From Holophagae bacterium (GTDB taxonomy: Bacteria; Acidobacteriota; Holophagae; Acanthopleuribacterales; Acanthopleuribacteraceae), in assembly GCA_029263455.1 (NCBI GenBank), contig JAJCXM010000001.1, forward strand, positions 124,001 to 188,000: a stretch of 64,000 nt of DNA, given 5' to 3'. A model generated the notes under the pieces. That model was not told the origin of the DNA. It ran no database searches and worked only from the letters and a program-made list of their open reading frames with translations. Positions 17,995-26,372 of this stretch are shown piece by piece. The translations under genes and the position numbers were made by a program. How positions within the stretch are numbered: the stretch's first letter is position 1; every line of letters starts with the position of its first letter.

Positions 17995-19047
17995 ATGACA
18001 TATTTAATGGCGTTTTTGTGTTTATTGTCTGAGGAATTCCGGAACGAAACAGTCTTGACAATTAACCTTTCAGACTTTGAGGTTTATAGCGAAGGGCCTT
18101 TTGCAGTTAGTGATTCCGGCGTCATAGCGGTTCTTTTGGACGCACAAGAAAAGCAAATCTTATTTATTTCTCCCTCCGGACAATTACTTGGCCGTTGCGG
18201 GCGTAGCGGTCAAGGTCCTGGCGAATTCAATAGTCCTGACGAGATCAGTTATTTGCCCGAAGAGAGCGTATTTGCCGTCTACGACAGTGGCAAAAGCCAA
18301 TTCACGAAATGGAGTCTTGCTGGGGAACTTGTGGTGACATTACCTTTCACGCCTCGGCCCTACCTTCCAAAATTTCAGCCGGATGGGTCGATCATCTACG
18401 CAACCAAGCTAAGTTATGTAAGCGCCCTTGACGGAGGAGAAGTAGCCGCTCCCAGCCTGATTCGTCAGGAACTTACTGCTCCAGTAGGACAAGGAATCTG
18501 GACGTATAGCGGCGCTCTTCATACTGTTCCTGTACTCAAGGTTGAAGCCGATCTTGTTATGCCCATAACTACGCCTTGGGATCCTAAGCTGCATGTTGGC
18601 TATGGGTCCAATTTCATCGCCGTAGCATTCGGTTCAGATCCCCAGTTACACATCCTCTCACTTGGCGGCAAACAGATCGGTGCAGCTGTCGAGATCTCCA
18701 TGAAACAACCTGCTGTCCAGGACCAGGAAATTGATGCCTTTATCGATCAAAGTTTTAGGGTCGTTCAAGCAAAGATGCGCCAACAGCAAGAAGCGCTTTT
18801 TGCTAACACCAGCTGGCCTCCTATTTGCGGCCTGTTTGTCGATTCACAAGATCGTATATGGGTTATTGGGCCCCAACTGGCGAACACGGGCACGTCCCAG
18901 GTTGCTATCTATGAAACGACAGGAAAAACGATTGCCCGAGGAACACTACCTGGAACGCCACGATTTCTTAAAGATGATCAATGCTACGGTTTTGTGAGCA
19001 ATGAAATGGGTGATGTTTGTCTAACCATCACCAAGATCACATTCTGA
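17995..19047 (+). CDS. Six-bladed beta-propeller-like protein
   Basis: This 350-aa protein has repeated strands of the NHL/6-bladed propeller kind: FISPSGQLLGRCGRSGQGPGEF (about residues 61-82; G-x-GPGEF is characteristic of 6-bladed propeller families), FAVYDSGKSQFTKWS, and DSQDRIWVIG near 285. The N-terminus MTYLMAFLCLL is hydrophobic but short, a weak signal peptide or anchor. The function is unknown; such proteins usually bind ligands outside the cytoplasm. It appears somewhat more AT-rich than its neighbours and lies 237 bp after the tRNA gene. That gap shows no other gene. Confidence 0.6.
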   Translation: MTYLMAFLCLLSEEFRNETVLTINLSDFEVYSEGPFAVSDSGVIAVLLDAQEKQILFISPSGQLLGRCGRSGQGPGEFNSPDEISYLPEESVFAVYDSGKSQFTKWSLAGELVVTLPFTPRPYLPKFQPDGSIIYATKLSYVSALDGGEVAAPSLIRQELTAPVGQGIWTYSGALHTVPVLKVEADLVMPITTPWDPKLHVGYGSNFIAVAFGSDPQLHILSLGGKQIGAAVEISMKQPAVQDQEIDAFIDQSFRVVQAKMRQQQEALFANTSWPPICGLFVDSQDRIWVIGPQLANTGTSQVAIYETTGKTIARGTLPGTPRFLKDDQCYGFVSNEMGDVCLTITKITF

Positions 19048-19076
19048 AAATTCAACGTCGGGCCATTTAGGTAACC

Positions 19077-19712
19077 TTACTCGGCGAACTTTTTCCCAAA
19101 TTTGAAACGGCAGACATCTCCGCCTCGCACCATACATTCTTGATGCTCCACTTGACGTCCAGTAGCATGTCGCATCAACGCTAAATCGAATTCACACACT
19201 TGCGGGTAAAGGGCTGCCAAATGGTGAAAAACGCAGTTAAAGGCTTTGATCTCATCAGCCGCAATCAACTGGGCATCGTAACCTAGCCCACACATCGCGT
19301 CCGCCAGAATTTCAACCTCATTCTTACCTGATCTTGGGTCCATAAACTGAGACGCGGCCTGTTCGCCCATGGTCTGCATGAGTTTAAGTAAACCCGTCTC
19401 TCCTGCAGAAGCCCTGACCGACTCAATCAGAAGCTCCGCCATTTGAATGTAGTGGCGTGGAAACAACTCGCGACCTGACGCTGAAAGTTGGTATAGATGG
19501 CGCGGACGCCGTTCCGTCTTTTTTAAACCTGAACGAACGACAAGTCCATCGCGCTCAAGGCCGATTAGGTGTTGTCGCATACCACTTTTAGTCATCGCCA
19601 AATCTGCCGCTAGCTGATCAACATCGGACCCTCGGCTGCGGCGCAACAATTCTCGCAAAATGCGTTGCTGCGTCACACCTAACTGGTCAATAGCGGTGCC
19701 ACCGGATTGCAT
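19077..19712 (-). CDS. Winged-helix regulator with C-terminal cysteine cluster (SufR-like)
   Basis: This 211-aa regulator has an N-terminal winged helix (about 13-75; QQRILRELLRRSRG, MTKSGMRQHLIGLERDGLV) and a C-terminal sensor domain with four cysteines at about 160, 173, 193 and 201. The first spacing (C-X12-C) equals that of SufR, the Fe-S-cluster-sensing repressor of suf operons. The later spacings differ, so the ligand set may not be identical. FNCVFHHLA and GGDVCRFKF are typical of this regulator group. No suf genes are near. The neighbouring upstream gene on the same strand carries a palindromic operator that could be its target. Confidence 0.75.
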   Translation of the reverse strand: MQSGGTAIDQLGVTQQRILRELLRRSRGSDVDQLAADLAMTKSGMRQHLIGLERDGLVVRSGLKKTERRPRHLYQLSASGRELFPRHYIQMAELLIESVRASAGETGLLKLMQTMGEQAASQFMDPRSGKNEVEILADAMCGLGYDAQLIAADEIKAFNCVFHHLAALYPQVCEFDLALMRHATGRQVEHQECMVRGGDVCRFKFGKKFAE

Positions 19713-19757
19713 GAAGCTATCCTAACACTTCAGGTTGTTAACGAGCGATGACCTTAT

Positions 19758-19781
19758 CCAGGGGGTGCGTTCACCCCCCGG
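19758..19781. terminator. GC-rich hairpin after the helical-bundle gene
   Basis: CCAGGGGGTG and CACCCCCCGG form a nearly perfect hairpin with a 4-nt loop, 15 nt past the stop at 19797 and before the regulator gene start at 19712. No T run follows, so it may terminate weakly or stabilise the upstream mRNA. Confidence 0.35.
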
Positions 19782-19796
19782 TCAAGCAAACTCAGC

Positions 19797-20414
19797 TCAG
19801 AATGAGTCTGGAAACTGTTTGGCCAAAGCCACAGCCAAGGCATCAGAAATCACCAACATATGTTGCCGCATGGCGTGCCAGGTCTTTGCTTCCGCTGCCA
19901 AGTCGTCTCCTTTGATTTGTTTTATTTGAGCCACATGATGGCCGCCATGGGCAGAGAGAAGCCCAAAGAGGTCTGCTTCAGGCAAGTGTGGATTGGCGCC
20001 ACTGAGAAATTTCGAGATCTCGCGCGCATTCTCCGTTAATGCCACGACTGCCGACTGCCGTTTTTGCTCACTACTCTCAATGAACGTAGCATCGTTGTAT
20101 CCCTTAACAGCTGTCCAATGACCAGCCAGCAACTCAAACAGCTTTTCGGCGGCCGCTTGTCCGTAAAAGGGCTCTAAGCTATTGGCAATAGACCTCGCAT
20201 TAGCGACCACCTCATCGACAGCGGCCCTTTCCCCATACTCATCTTTGTGGTGCGTGGCAAAAACGTAGTTACGCACCCAAAACACATGCTCCACCCACAA
20301 GTCACGCAAAACCATGCGGGTTTCATGGACTTGGCCAGACATATCCGCAGACACCGTTTCCAGTGCCGTGGCGTGGGTACCATGACCAAGCCAACAAAAA
20401 ATCCAAATTAACAT
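19797..20414 (-). CDS. Exported helical-bundle protein of unknown function
   Basis: This protein is 205 aa from ATG 20414, which has a strong GGAGG. The first 18 residues (MLIWIFCWLGHGTHATA) form a signal peptide. The rest is helical with conserved-looking spots: LWVEHVFWVRNYVFA, LEPFYG, LFELLAGHW, NAREISKFLSGANPHLPE and HGGHHVAQ. This pattern recalls a widespread uncharacterised family of about 150 aa, often mislabelled in databases, with two helical hairpins and histidines that might bind metal. The link to the adjacent Fe-S regulator is suggestive only. An alternative start at 20450 is rejected because it lacks a ribosome site. Confidence 0.6.
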   Translation of the reverse strand: MLIWIFCWLGHGTHATALETVSADMSGQVHETRMVLRDLWVEHVFWVRNYVFATHHKDEYGERAAVDEVVANARSIANSLEPFYGQAAAEKLFELLAGHWTAVKGYNDATFIESSEQKRQSAVVALTENAREISKFLSGANPHLPEADLFGLLSAHGGHHVAQIKQIKGDDLAAEAKTWHAMRQHMLVISDALAVALAKQFPDSF

Positions 20415-20462
20415 GACAACCTCCGTTTCAAGATGCAGCCAGCATAACAAATAAATACATTA

Positions 20463-20482
20463 AAACAAGCGTTTTCTTGTTT
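20463..20482. promoter_or_regulatory. Palindromic operator upstream of the helical-bundle gene
   Basis: AAACAAG (20463-20469) and CTTGTTT (20476-20482) form perfect 7-bp arms separated by 6 nt. On the reverse strand the second arm contains TTGTTT, which with TATGCT 16 nt further on could be a sigma70 promoter of the gene starting at 20414. The arm-N6-arm geometry is like the CAAC-N6-GTTG reported for SufR. Confidence 0.45.
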
Positions 20483-20624
20483 ATTATCTTTGGTGCCCTG
20501 AGAAAGAGCACAAAAGGCTGACTTAACGCCTTCAATACACCCTCTATATTTGAAACGTGAGCGCGGTCACTGGGCAGATTCACGCAGTTGGATATATGTT
20601 TAGGAAAGCATCACGGGAGGCACT

Positions 20625-23600
20625 ATGAAGCGAATCTGGCTGCTGACGTTGGGTAGTTGCTTGTGGGCACAGAATCATGACTTGATTTATCCACCCTCAT
20701 TACCGAGCAGTTTTGAACTTTCATTGGAAGAATCAGCTGCTATTTCACGTCAAGGCGAGGTTGCGTCTTCTGGCGTGCCGATTCCCAGGAGCTTGGCTCT
20801 GACCAACACGAGCTCGTTTGCTATTACTACCAACACGGGTACGCCGGTGCCCGCTTCCTTCGAGGTACTCGCACGCTGGAATGCCCCGCTAAACGAAACC
20901 ACGGCCCCAATCCAGTGGTTGCTAGTCACATTTGTCGCCAACGTCGCTGCTTCAAGTGTTAGCAACTACGTGCTTATAGTTAACGGTTCAGTGGCTAACC
21001 CTACGCCTGTAAGCCCGCTAACAGTCACGCAAATCACTAGTGGGCCTGATCTGGTACAAGTCGTCGTCGATACCGGGGCCGCCGTTTTTTCGATCGGACT
21101 AAATGCGGATCAACTCTTTGACAGCATCGAAATTGGCGGCACGCAGCTGATCAGTGATAGCTCGATGACGGTTTCCGTACTTGATGAAGATACGTCGGGG
21201 TCACAGACCTTTTCTCACTCAACCATCGATGAAATTGAAATTGAACGACAGAGTCCGCTATCGGCAACCATTGTCGTACGAGGACGTTACGACATGGACA
21301 ATCGCGGCGATAGCCCTGCCGGTGGCCTGGCAAGCGAACGGCGTTATCAATTCCAGCTGGATTCGCCCACCGCCCTGATTAGACATGTTATTAGTTGGTA
21401 TGGTTCCTACTGCAACTTACAAAACGAATGGCCTTACGTCGAATGCGATGACGGTTTTGGAAACACGATCCCCAACGGCATCCGACTCGAACAGGCCCGT
21501 TGCCTGCTCGTCCTTGCTTCTACTCCTATTTCTGCGCTTTCTCGCGCCTCAAGTTCAGGCTCAACACTTTCGGAAGCCTTTTCGGGAGGTAGTTTCTCCA
21601 TCACGCAAATGCTCCGCGCAGATCGGTTTGCAGCACGTGCTTACGAAATGATTACGCCTATTGCCGGCACCGAAGCGGGTGAAGCGGCTGACCGTGCCAT
21701 GCTTGCCGCCATCGGCACAAATCACTCACTTGCCATCGCCCTTAATCGCATGGACCTTTACGAACCACAGCAGTTGTCTATCTTGGCCGACGGTTCGATG
21801 GCGATTGATCTGGTATCGGAGGGTGTGTGGCTCTCTGGAAGACAAGGTCTCTTTAGCGAATACGCGGTCACAGCCGTCAGTAACCTGGAAACCACGCCTG
21901 ATGAAGCGACACTGGACCGTGAACTCTGGGCTCCGCTCAATCGCCCCCTACACCCTTGGCCTTCGTCCCAATGGTTTGCGGCCTCAAACACCGTTGAGCC
22001 CTTTCCCTGGTTACCCTTACAAGGCGCATTAGCCCAGTACGACGACGTCATGGCGCGCGTCATGGCCAACACCCGCGATAATATCGCCTTCAAGGGCTTG
22101 TTCGGCTTGACCACTTATGGCTCATATCCGCGTTACTGGGCAGATGCGGTGCGTTCGGACGAACTCGACTGCGATGACATTACGCCCACGTACGATTGGG
22201 ACAACGCCTTTTGGTGCGGCGCATGGACGGATTATCACAACACCATTTCCGCTGTTCCTAACTGGGTCATGCGCTCCGGTGAAACCCATTGGTTAGACAC
22301 ACTCGCCTTTCCCGGTGCCAAACGCATGTTGTATACGCAGGTGATGCAATGCGATAGCAGCGATGGTTGGTTCTATTGTGGCCAAGCCCCGGCCGGGTAC
22401 GGCGGTTTTCGGCGCGACTTCAACAGTTCTCATGCTTATATGGATAATCTGGTGCTCTACTACTGGATGACCGGAGACAAGAGCGTGATTAGGCGATTAC
22501 AGAACGGTGCTGAAAGCATGCGTTCCTTCTTGTGCGTTTCGCGACCTGGAAGCGCCTGTGGGCCTGAAGACACCATCCAGGATTATTGGGCCCAACTCAC
22601 CGGTCGATCCACGTCTCAATGGTATCGAGTTTTTAGGTTTTTGGGATTGGCCAGTGATGATGGCTCCTTTCTAGAAGACTGGCACAACAATCTAGCTCGA
22701 GCATTAACCCAGCACTACGTCGAACAGCAGTGGGCCGATGACAACCAGGACTATGGTTTTTGGTTGGTCGGAGACCAAGGCGCTTACCCTTATTTCTGCC
22801 CACCGTGGCGAGACCCGGGCGATCCAAGCGACAACCCAAATCGACGTTACTGGACGGACCAATTATGGATGTCTGCGCTCTACGACCTGCAAAACGTTTA
22901 CACCCTTAAACAAGGCACAAACGATGAACCTCTAGGGGTTCCAGCGATCTTACCAAGCCAGGTGATCGCGGCAACCGCGCGCATGTATAGCCGTTTTGCA
23001 AGTACGCTTGCTGGTGCGGCCGGAAATCCTGCCGGAGATTGGCCCAACCTATTATGGCTGCTATTCGATGAATCAAATCGAATTGGAGGAATCGCCAACG
23101 AACCATGCTCCACCGATCATCCTGCAGACAACCCACCGTGTATCAACCGCAATCCTCCGGGCGCGACATCTTTGGCCGCTGCCGATCCCACAGCACCATG
23201 CGTCGAATACGCTGCAGTAGGTGGCGACCCTTTGTTATACGACACAGGAAAAGCTTCGCTGACGGCAAATCTTGTACGCGGCGGCCTGATAGCTGAAGAC
23301 ACGACCGTCATTGAAATGGGCCGTTCCATGACTGAATTCGTGTTACCCATTATTTGGAACCAAGTGGACGGACAAGGTGGCGGCACCCAGACCATCGGCA
23401 GCCCATATGGACTTTCGCTGGGTAAACTGATGGGTGAATACTTGGCACGCCTGCATTCAGCCGTCGCTCTGTTGTCCGCCTACGACGCTGGTATAACCAA
23501 TTGCGGTTACGTTTCAGTCATAGGTGGTAGTGCTGTCGATTGCGAAGACGTTTTGGCCTTGGTCTCATGGTGGAACGATGCGCTTCCCCTTCATCCAAGT

Positions 23601-23681
23601 GCACAAGACCTTAACGGCAATGACCGCATCGATGTGGTTGAGTTGATTGCAGCCATGGGTTGCGCCCAAAACTGTCCGTAA
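20625..23681 (+). CDS. Secreted RIFT-barrel/glycan-lyase-like protein with C-terminal dockerin
   Basis: This 1018-aa exported protein has a signal peptide at residues 1-15 (MKRIWLLTLGSCLWA). Residues 25-330 have the beta-rich layout of RIFT-barrel proteins (exo-rhamnogalacturonan-lyase/YetA-like: GVPIPRSLAL, VLARWNAP, ERRYQFQLDSP). Residues about 450-820 look alpha/alpha-toroid-like, with many Trp and Tyr (YYWMTGDKSVIRRLQNGAESMRSF). The last 50 residues are a type-I dockerin-like pair (DCEDVLALVSWWND, DLNGNDRIDVVELIAAM). A carbohydrate-acting extracellular enzyme is likely, but the substrate is inferred only from fold similarity. The ribosome site GGGAGGC precedes the ATG. It ends 1 bp before the convergent GT9 gene. 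Confidence 0.65.
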   Translation: MKRIWLLTLGSCLWAQNHDLIYPPSLPSSFELSLEESAAISRQGEVASSGVPIPRSLALTNTSSFAITTNTGTPVPASFEVLARWNAPLNETTAPIQWLLVTFVANVAASSVSNYVLIVNGSVANPTPVSPLTVTQITSGPDLVQVVVDTGAAVFSIGLNADQLFDSIEIGGTQLISDSSMTVSVLDEDTSGSQTFSHSTIDEIEIERQSPLSATIVVRGRYDMDNRGDSPAGGLASERRYQFQLDSPTALIRHVISWYGSYCNLQNEWPYVECDDGFGNTIPNGIRLEQARCLLVLASTPISALSRASSSGSTLSEAFSGGSFSITQMLRADRFAARAYEMITPIAGTEAGEAADRAMLAAIGTNHSLAIALNRMDLYEPQQLSILADGSMAIDLVSEGVWLSGRQGLFSEYAVTAVSNLETTPDEATLDRELWAPLNRPLHPWPSSQWFAASNTVEPFPWLPLQGALAQYDDVMARVMANTRDNIAFKGLFGLTTYGSYPRYWADAVRSDELDCDDITPTYDWDNAFWCGAWTDYHNTISAVPNWVMRSGETHWLDTLAFPGAKRMLYTQVMQCDSSDGWFYCGQAPAGYGGFRRDFNSSHAYMDNLVLYYWMTGDKSVIRRLQNGAESMRSFLCVSRPGSACGPEDTIQDYWAQLTGRSTSQWYRVFRFLGLASDDGSFLEDWHNNLARALTQHYVEQQWADDNQDYGFWLVGDQGAYPYFCPPWRDPGDPSDNPNRRYWTDQLWMSALYDLQNVYTLKQGTNDEPLGVPAILPSQVIAATARMYSRFASTLAGAAGNPAGDWPNLLWLLFDESNRIGGIANEPCSTDHPADNPPCINRNPPGATSLAAADPTAPCVEYAAVGGDPLLYDTGKASLTANLVRGGLIAEDTTVIEMGRSMTEFVLPIIWNQVDGQGGGTQTIGSPYGLSLGKLMGEYLARLHSAVALLSAYDAGITNCGYVSVIGGSAVDCEDVLALVSWWNDALPLHPSAQDLNGNDRIDVVELIAAMGCAQNCP

Positions 23682-23682
23682 G

Positions 23683-24663
23683 TCACACAGATAAGCGGGT
23701 AGAAAGTAGCGATTCGCATGCTTGCATCACATCGGCTGGTGTCCTGCGTGTTAAACACAACATATCTCCACGGGCACAAGTCTCCGAAAAGCAATCGCCA
23801 CAGCTTAGATCTGAAGAATCCAGGCAGAGCGAGTGAATTCCCATTGGCCGAGACCAATAACTAGGCGTTGAGCCGAACAGAGCAACGGTGGCAACACCTT
23901 GTGTCCAAGCCATGTGCATCAAACCTGAATCTTCACTTAACATTAAGCGGCACTGACGCATCACTTCATAAGCTTGAACAGGAGAAGTTTGACCACAAAG
24001 GTCAACTGAATCAGGATACGCATTTAACATTGCCTCAACCCGCCCACGTAAGCTTGCCAAGCCAACAAACACAAATTGATGGTCCGGATTTTTCTTTTTC
24101 CACATCTCGGCGAATTGCAAATAATAGGCCTGTGGCCAGTGTCTGGTCTCAAAGAATCCCGCTGGATTGAGGCAAATAAGCGGAGCTCCCGTCCAACCAT
24201 TGGCTGTCAGCAATTGCCTAGCTTGACTTTCATCACGCAAGGAAACGTCAAAATTAGGCGCCGAATATTGCAAGCCCAATTGGGACACCGCTTGATGACA
24301 GCGAGTTCCATGCGGAATTCTTGATGCCTTATCAAAACGAACCGTCTCGTCAGGTGCAATTCTATTAGATAGCCAGCCCGATATATGATTGTTCTGCAAG
24401 TCCAGCACAGCATCGTATCGCTGCATCAGCAATCGAGGTAATAGCAGCACTGCGGCGGCCCGTTGGGCCAGATCAAGGCGACCACCAAAGAGAGGCCAAA
24501 CGTTACGAAACATGGTCATTTGTTTCGGGATACTGGCCTGTTCCGCTCGTGTCATAAAGTCGATGATCAGACCTGGGTTCTCATTCTTTAAACCTTGCAA
24601 GTACGGAAAACCAATGATCATGTCACCGAGCGCTTGAAGCCTTATCGCTAAGAGTCGTTTCAT
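23683..24663 (-). CDS. Glycosyltransferase family 9 (heptosyltransferase-like)
   Basis: This 326-aa GT-B enzyme is related to the ADP-heptose:LPS heptosyltransferases. Visible blocks are the N-terminal MKRLLAIRLQALGDMIIGFPYLQGLK, YDAVLDLQNN, INPAGFFETRHWP (phosphate-binding loop), FVGLASLRGRVEA and SEDSGLMHMAWTQGVATVALFGSTPSYWSRP. The last block, with its D-SGLMHMA motif, is diagnostic. It would act at the cytoplasmic face of the inner membrane on a core-like glycan; the sugar is not determinable. A conserved Cys-rich tail (CGDCFSETCARGDMLC) is unusual for the E. coli enzymes but is seen in environmental GT9 proteins. Confidence 0.88.
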   Translation of the reverse strand: MKRLLAIRLQALGDMIIGFPYLQGLKNENPGLIIDFMTRAEQASIPKQMTMFRNVWPLFGGRLDLAQRAAAVLLLPRLLMQRYDAVLDLQNNHISGWLSNRIAPDETVRFDKASRIPHGTRCHQAVSQLGLQYSAPNFDVSLRDESQARQLLTANGWTGAPLICLNPAGFFETRHWPQAYYLQFAEMWKKKNPDHQFVFVGLASLRGRVEAMLNAYPDSVDLCGQTSPVQAYEVMRQCRLMLSEDSGLMHMAWTQGVATVALFGSTPSYWSRPMGIHSLCLDSSDLSCGDCFSETCARGDMLCLTRRTPADVMQACESLLSTRLSV

Positions 24664-24931
24664 AAAACGGATACTCTACAAGGAGCCGTTGGCGGCGTTA
24701 CAGCAAGGCTCAATCGACTACAGCTTGTCATTTTATTCACAGTCGAAATGTGGCATACCCATAACATCTCCAACTCGATTGTATCTTGGTGTTTAAACGG
24801 CAAAAACTTGTCCCCAGCTATGAAAAGAACCATCTTGTAATGTGCTACTCAACATAGCCGATGATTGACAAGCATGACAACAGTTGTTGAGATAGCAGCA
24901 GTCATCAAACAAATCATTAAGGAGGCAGGCC

Positions 24932-26356
24932 ATGAAAGTCGCCTTCATTAAGCCACCCATCGGCGGAATTCTAGGTCTAGAAATGTTGACGTTTGTGGAA
25001 CCGCTCGGTATGGAGTGCGTAGCAGGCTCACTTGAACCCGATGGCCACGAATGCCGAATATTTGACCTTCGCCTCGATGGCGAACAAAAAGGCGTGCGCG
25101 ATTGTGTCGCCTTTGAACCCGACGTGGTCGGCTTGCAGTGTAATTTCACCACCGAACGTCGACGCACACTACGTTTGTCGCGACTCATGAAACACAAGCT
25201 ACCCGACGCAACCATCATCATAGGTGGACACGACGCGTCGCGGGACCCGAAATGGTTCGATGATGAATCCATTGACCTGATCGCCGTTGGCGACGGTGAA
25301 GAAGTCATGCCTGCGCTCATGGACGCGCTTGCAAGCGGCGGTGATCTGTCCAAGGCCCCTGGCGTTATTCGCAATACGTCGGCGGGACAAAGAAGGAATA
25401 TTCAAGCGCCGTCGCGATCTGACCTAGACACATTGCCCATGCCAGCCAGGCATCTCATTAAAGATTACGCACCTAACTACTATATCAATTTTCGTAAGCC
25501 ATTGGCGCTCATGGAAACCGCGCGCGGCTGTCCTTACCGCTGTAATTTCTGTTCCGTTTGGAAGTTCCACGAAAAAACGTTTCGAGAAAAATCGCCAGCG
25601 CGCGTTGTCGAGGAACTTAAAGCCATTGATGCGCCCAACGTCTTCATCACAGACGACATATTTTGGTTAGACGTGCATCGTGGACGAGAAATGGCGCGCC
25701 TCATTAAAGAAGCTGGTATTAAGAAATACTTCACGGTGCAGACACGAACAGACATTATCTGCCGTCACCCAGACTTGATTGAAATGTGGAAGGACTGCGG
25801 CAATTTGGCCATCTTCTTGGGTTTAGAAAAAGTAGATGACGAAGGACTTAAATCAGTTAATAAGAACAACAAGGCCGTCAACAATGTGCGCGCCATCGAG
25901 TTGCTTAAAGAAATGAACGTGGGCTTTGCCTGCAATTTCATCGTTGATCCGTCGTGGGGACGCAAAGATTTTGCGCAACTGCGCGATTGGGTCGACAAGT
26001 ATGGCACCTATAACAGTGGCTTCTCGATATTGACGCCGCTGCCAGGAACAGATCTCTGGAGCGAAGTTGAGAATCAAGTAACAACCGACAATTGGGAACT
26101 ATTTGATATTGTGCACGCTGTTCTGCCTACCCAGTTACCGCTCAATGAGTTTTATGAAGAGTATTCACGCTTGTGGGATTGGTCGCTCGAAGTCCGCTAC
26201 AAGTATCGCGGCAAATTGAACACCTATATGGCCATGGTTGGAGCTATTGCTAGCGGCAAAGTATCTCTAGGCGCTATCCGCAAAGGGATGAACATGGCCA
26301 AGATCTTCAGTAACCCAGAGACCTTTCTTGAAGGTCACGCCAACGCATTAAATTGA
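24932..26356 (+). CDS. B12-binding radical SAM protein (possible hopanoid methylase type)
   Basis: This 474-aa class B radical SAM enzyme has a cobalamin-binding domain at 1-140 (DVVGLQCNFTTE, IIIGGHDASRDP, VGDGEE) and a radical SAM domain with the cluster motif C200-P-Y-R-C204-N-F-C207. It is followed by SVWKFHEKTFREKSPARVVEEL. The C-terminal 100 residues are helical. The layout fits C-methyltransferases or cyclases; the motif context resembles the hopanoid C-3 methylase (HpnR) and BchE groups, but the exact substrate is not provable here. No hopanoid synthesis genes are present. The ribosome site AAGGAGG is strong. It is divergent from the GT9 gene. Confidence 0.8.
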   Translation: MKVAFIKPPIGGILGLEMLTFVEPLGMECVAGSLEPDGHECRIFDLRLDGEQKGVRDCVAFEPDVVGLQCNFTTERRRTLRLSRLMKHKLPDATIIIGGHDASRDPKWFDDESIDLIAVGDGEEVMPALMDALASGGDLSKAPGVIRNTSAGQRRNIQAPSRSDLDTLPMPARHLIKDYAPNYYINFRKPLALMETARGCPYRCNFCSVWKFHEKTFREKSPARVVEELKAIDAPNVFITDDIFWLDVHRGREMARLIKEAGIKKYFTVQTRTDIICRHPDLIEMWKDCGNLAIFLGLEKVDDEGLKSVNKNNKAVNNVRAIELLKEMNVGFACNFIVDPSWGRKDFAQLRDWVDKYGTYNSGFSILTPLPGTDLWSEVENQVTTDNWELFDIVHAVLPTQLPLNEFYEEYSRLWDWSLEVRYKYRGKLNTYMAMVGAIASGKVSLGAIRKGMNMAKIFSNPETFLEGHANALN

Positions 26357-26372
26357 AGGACAGAACGGCTAC

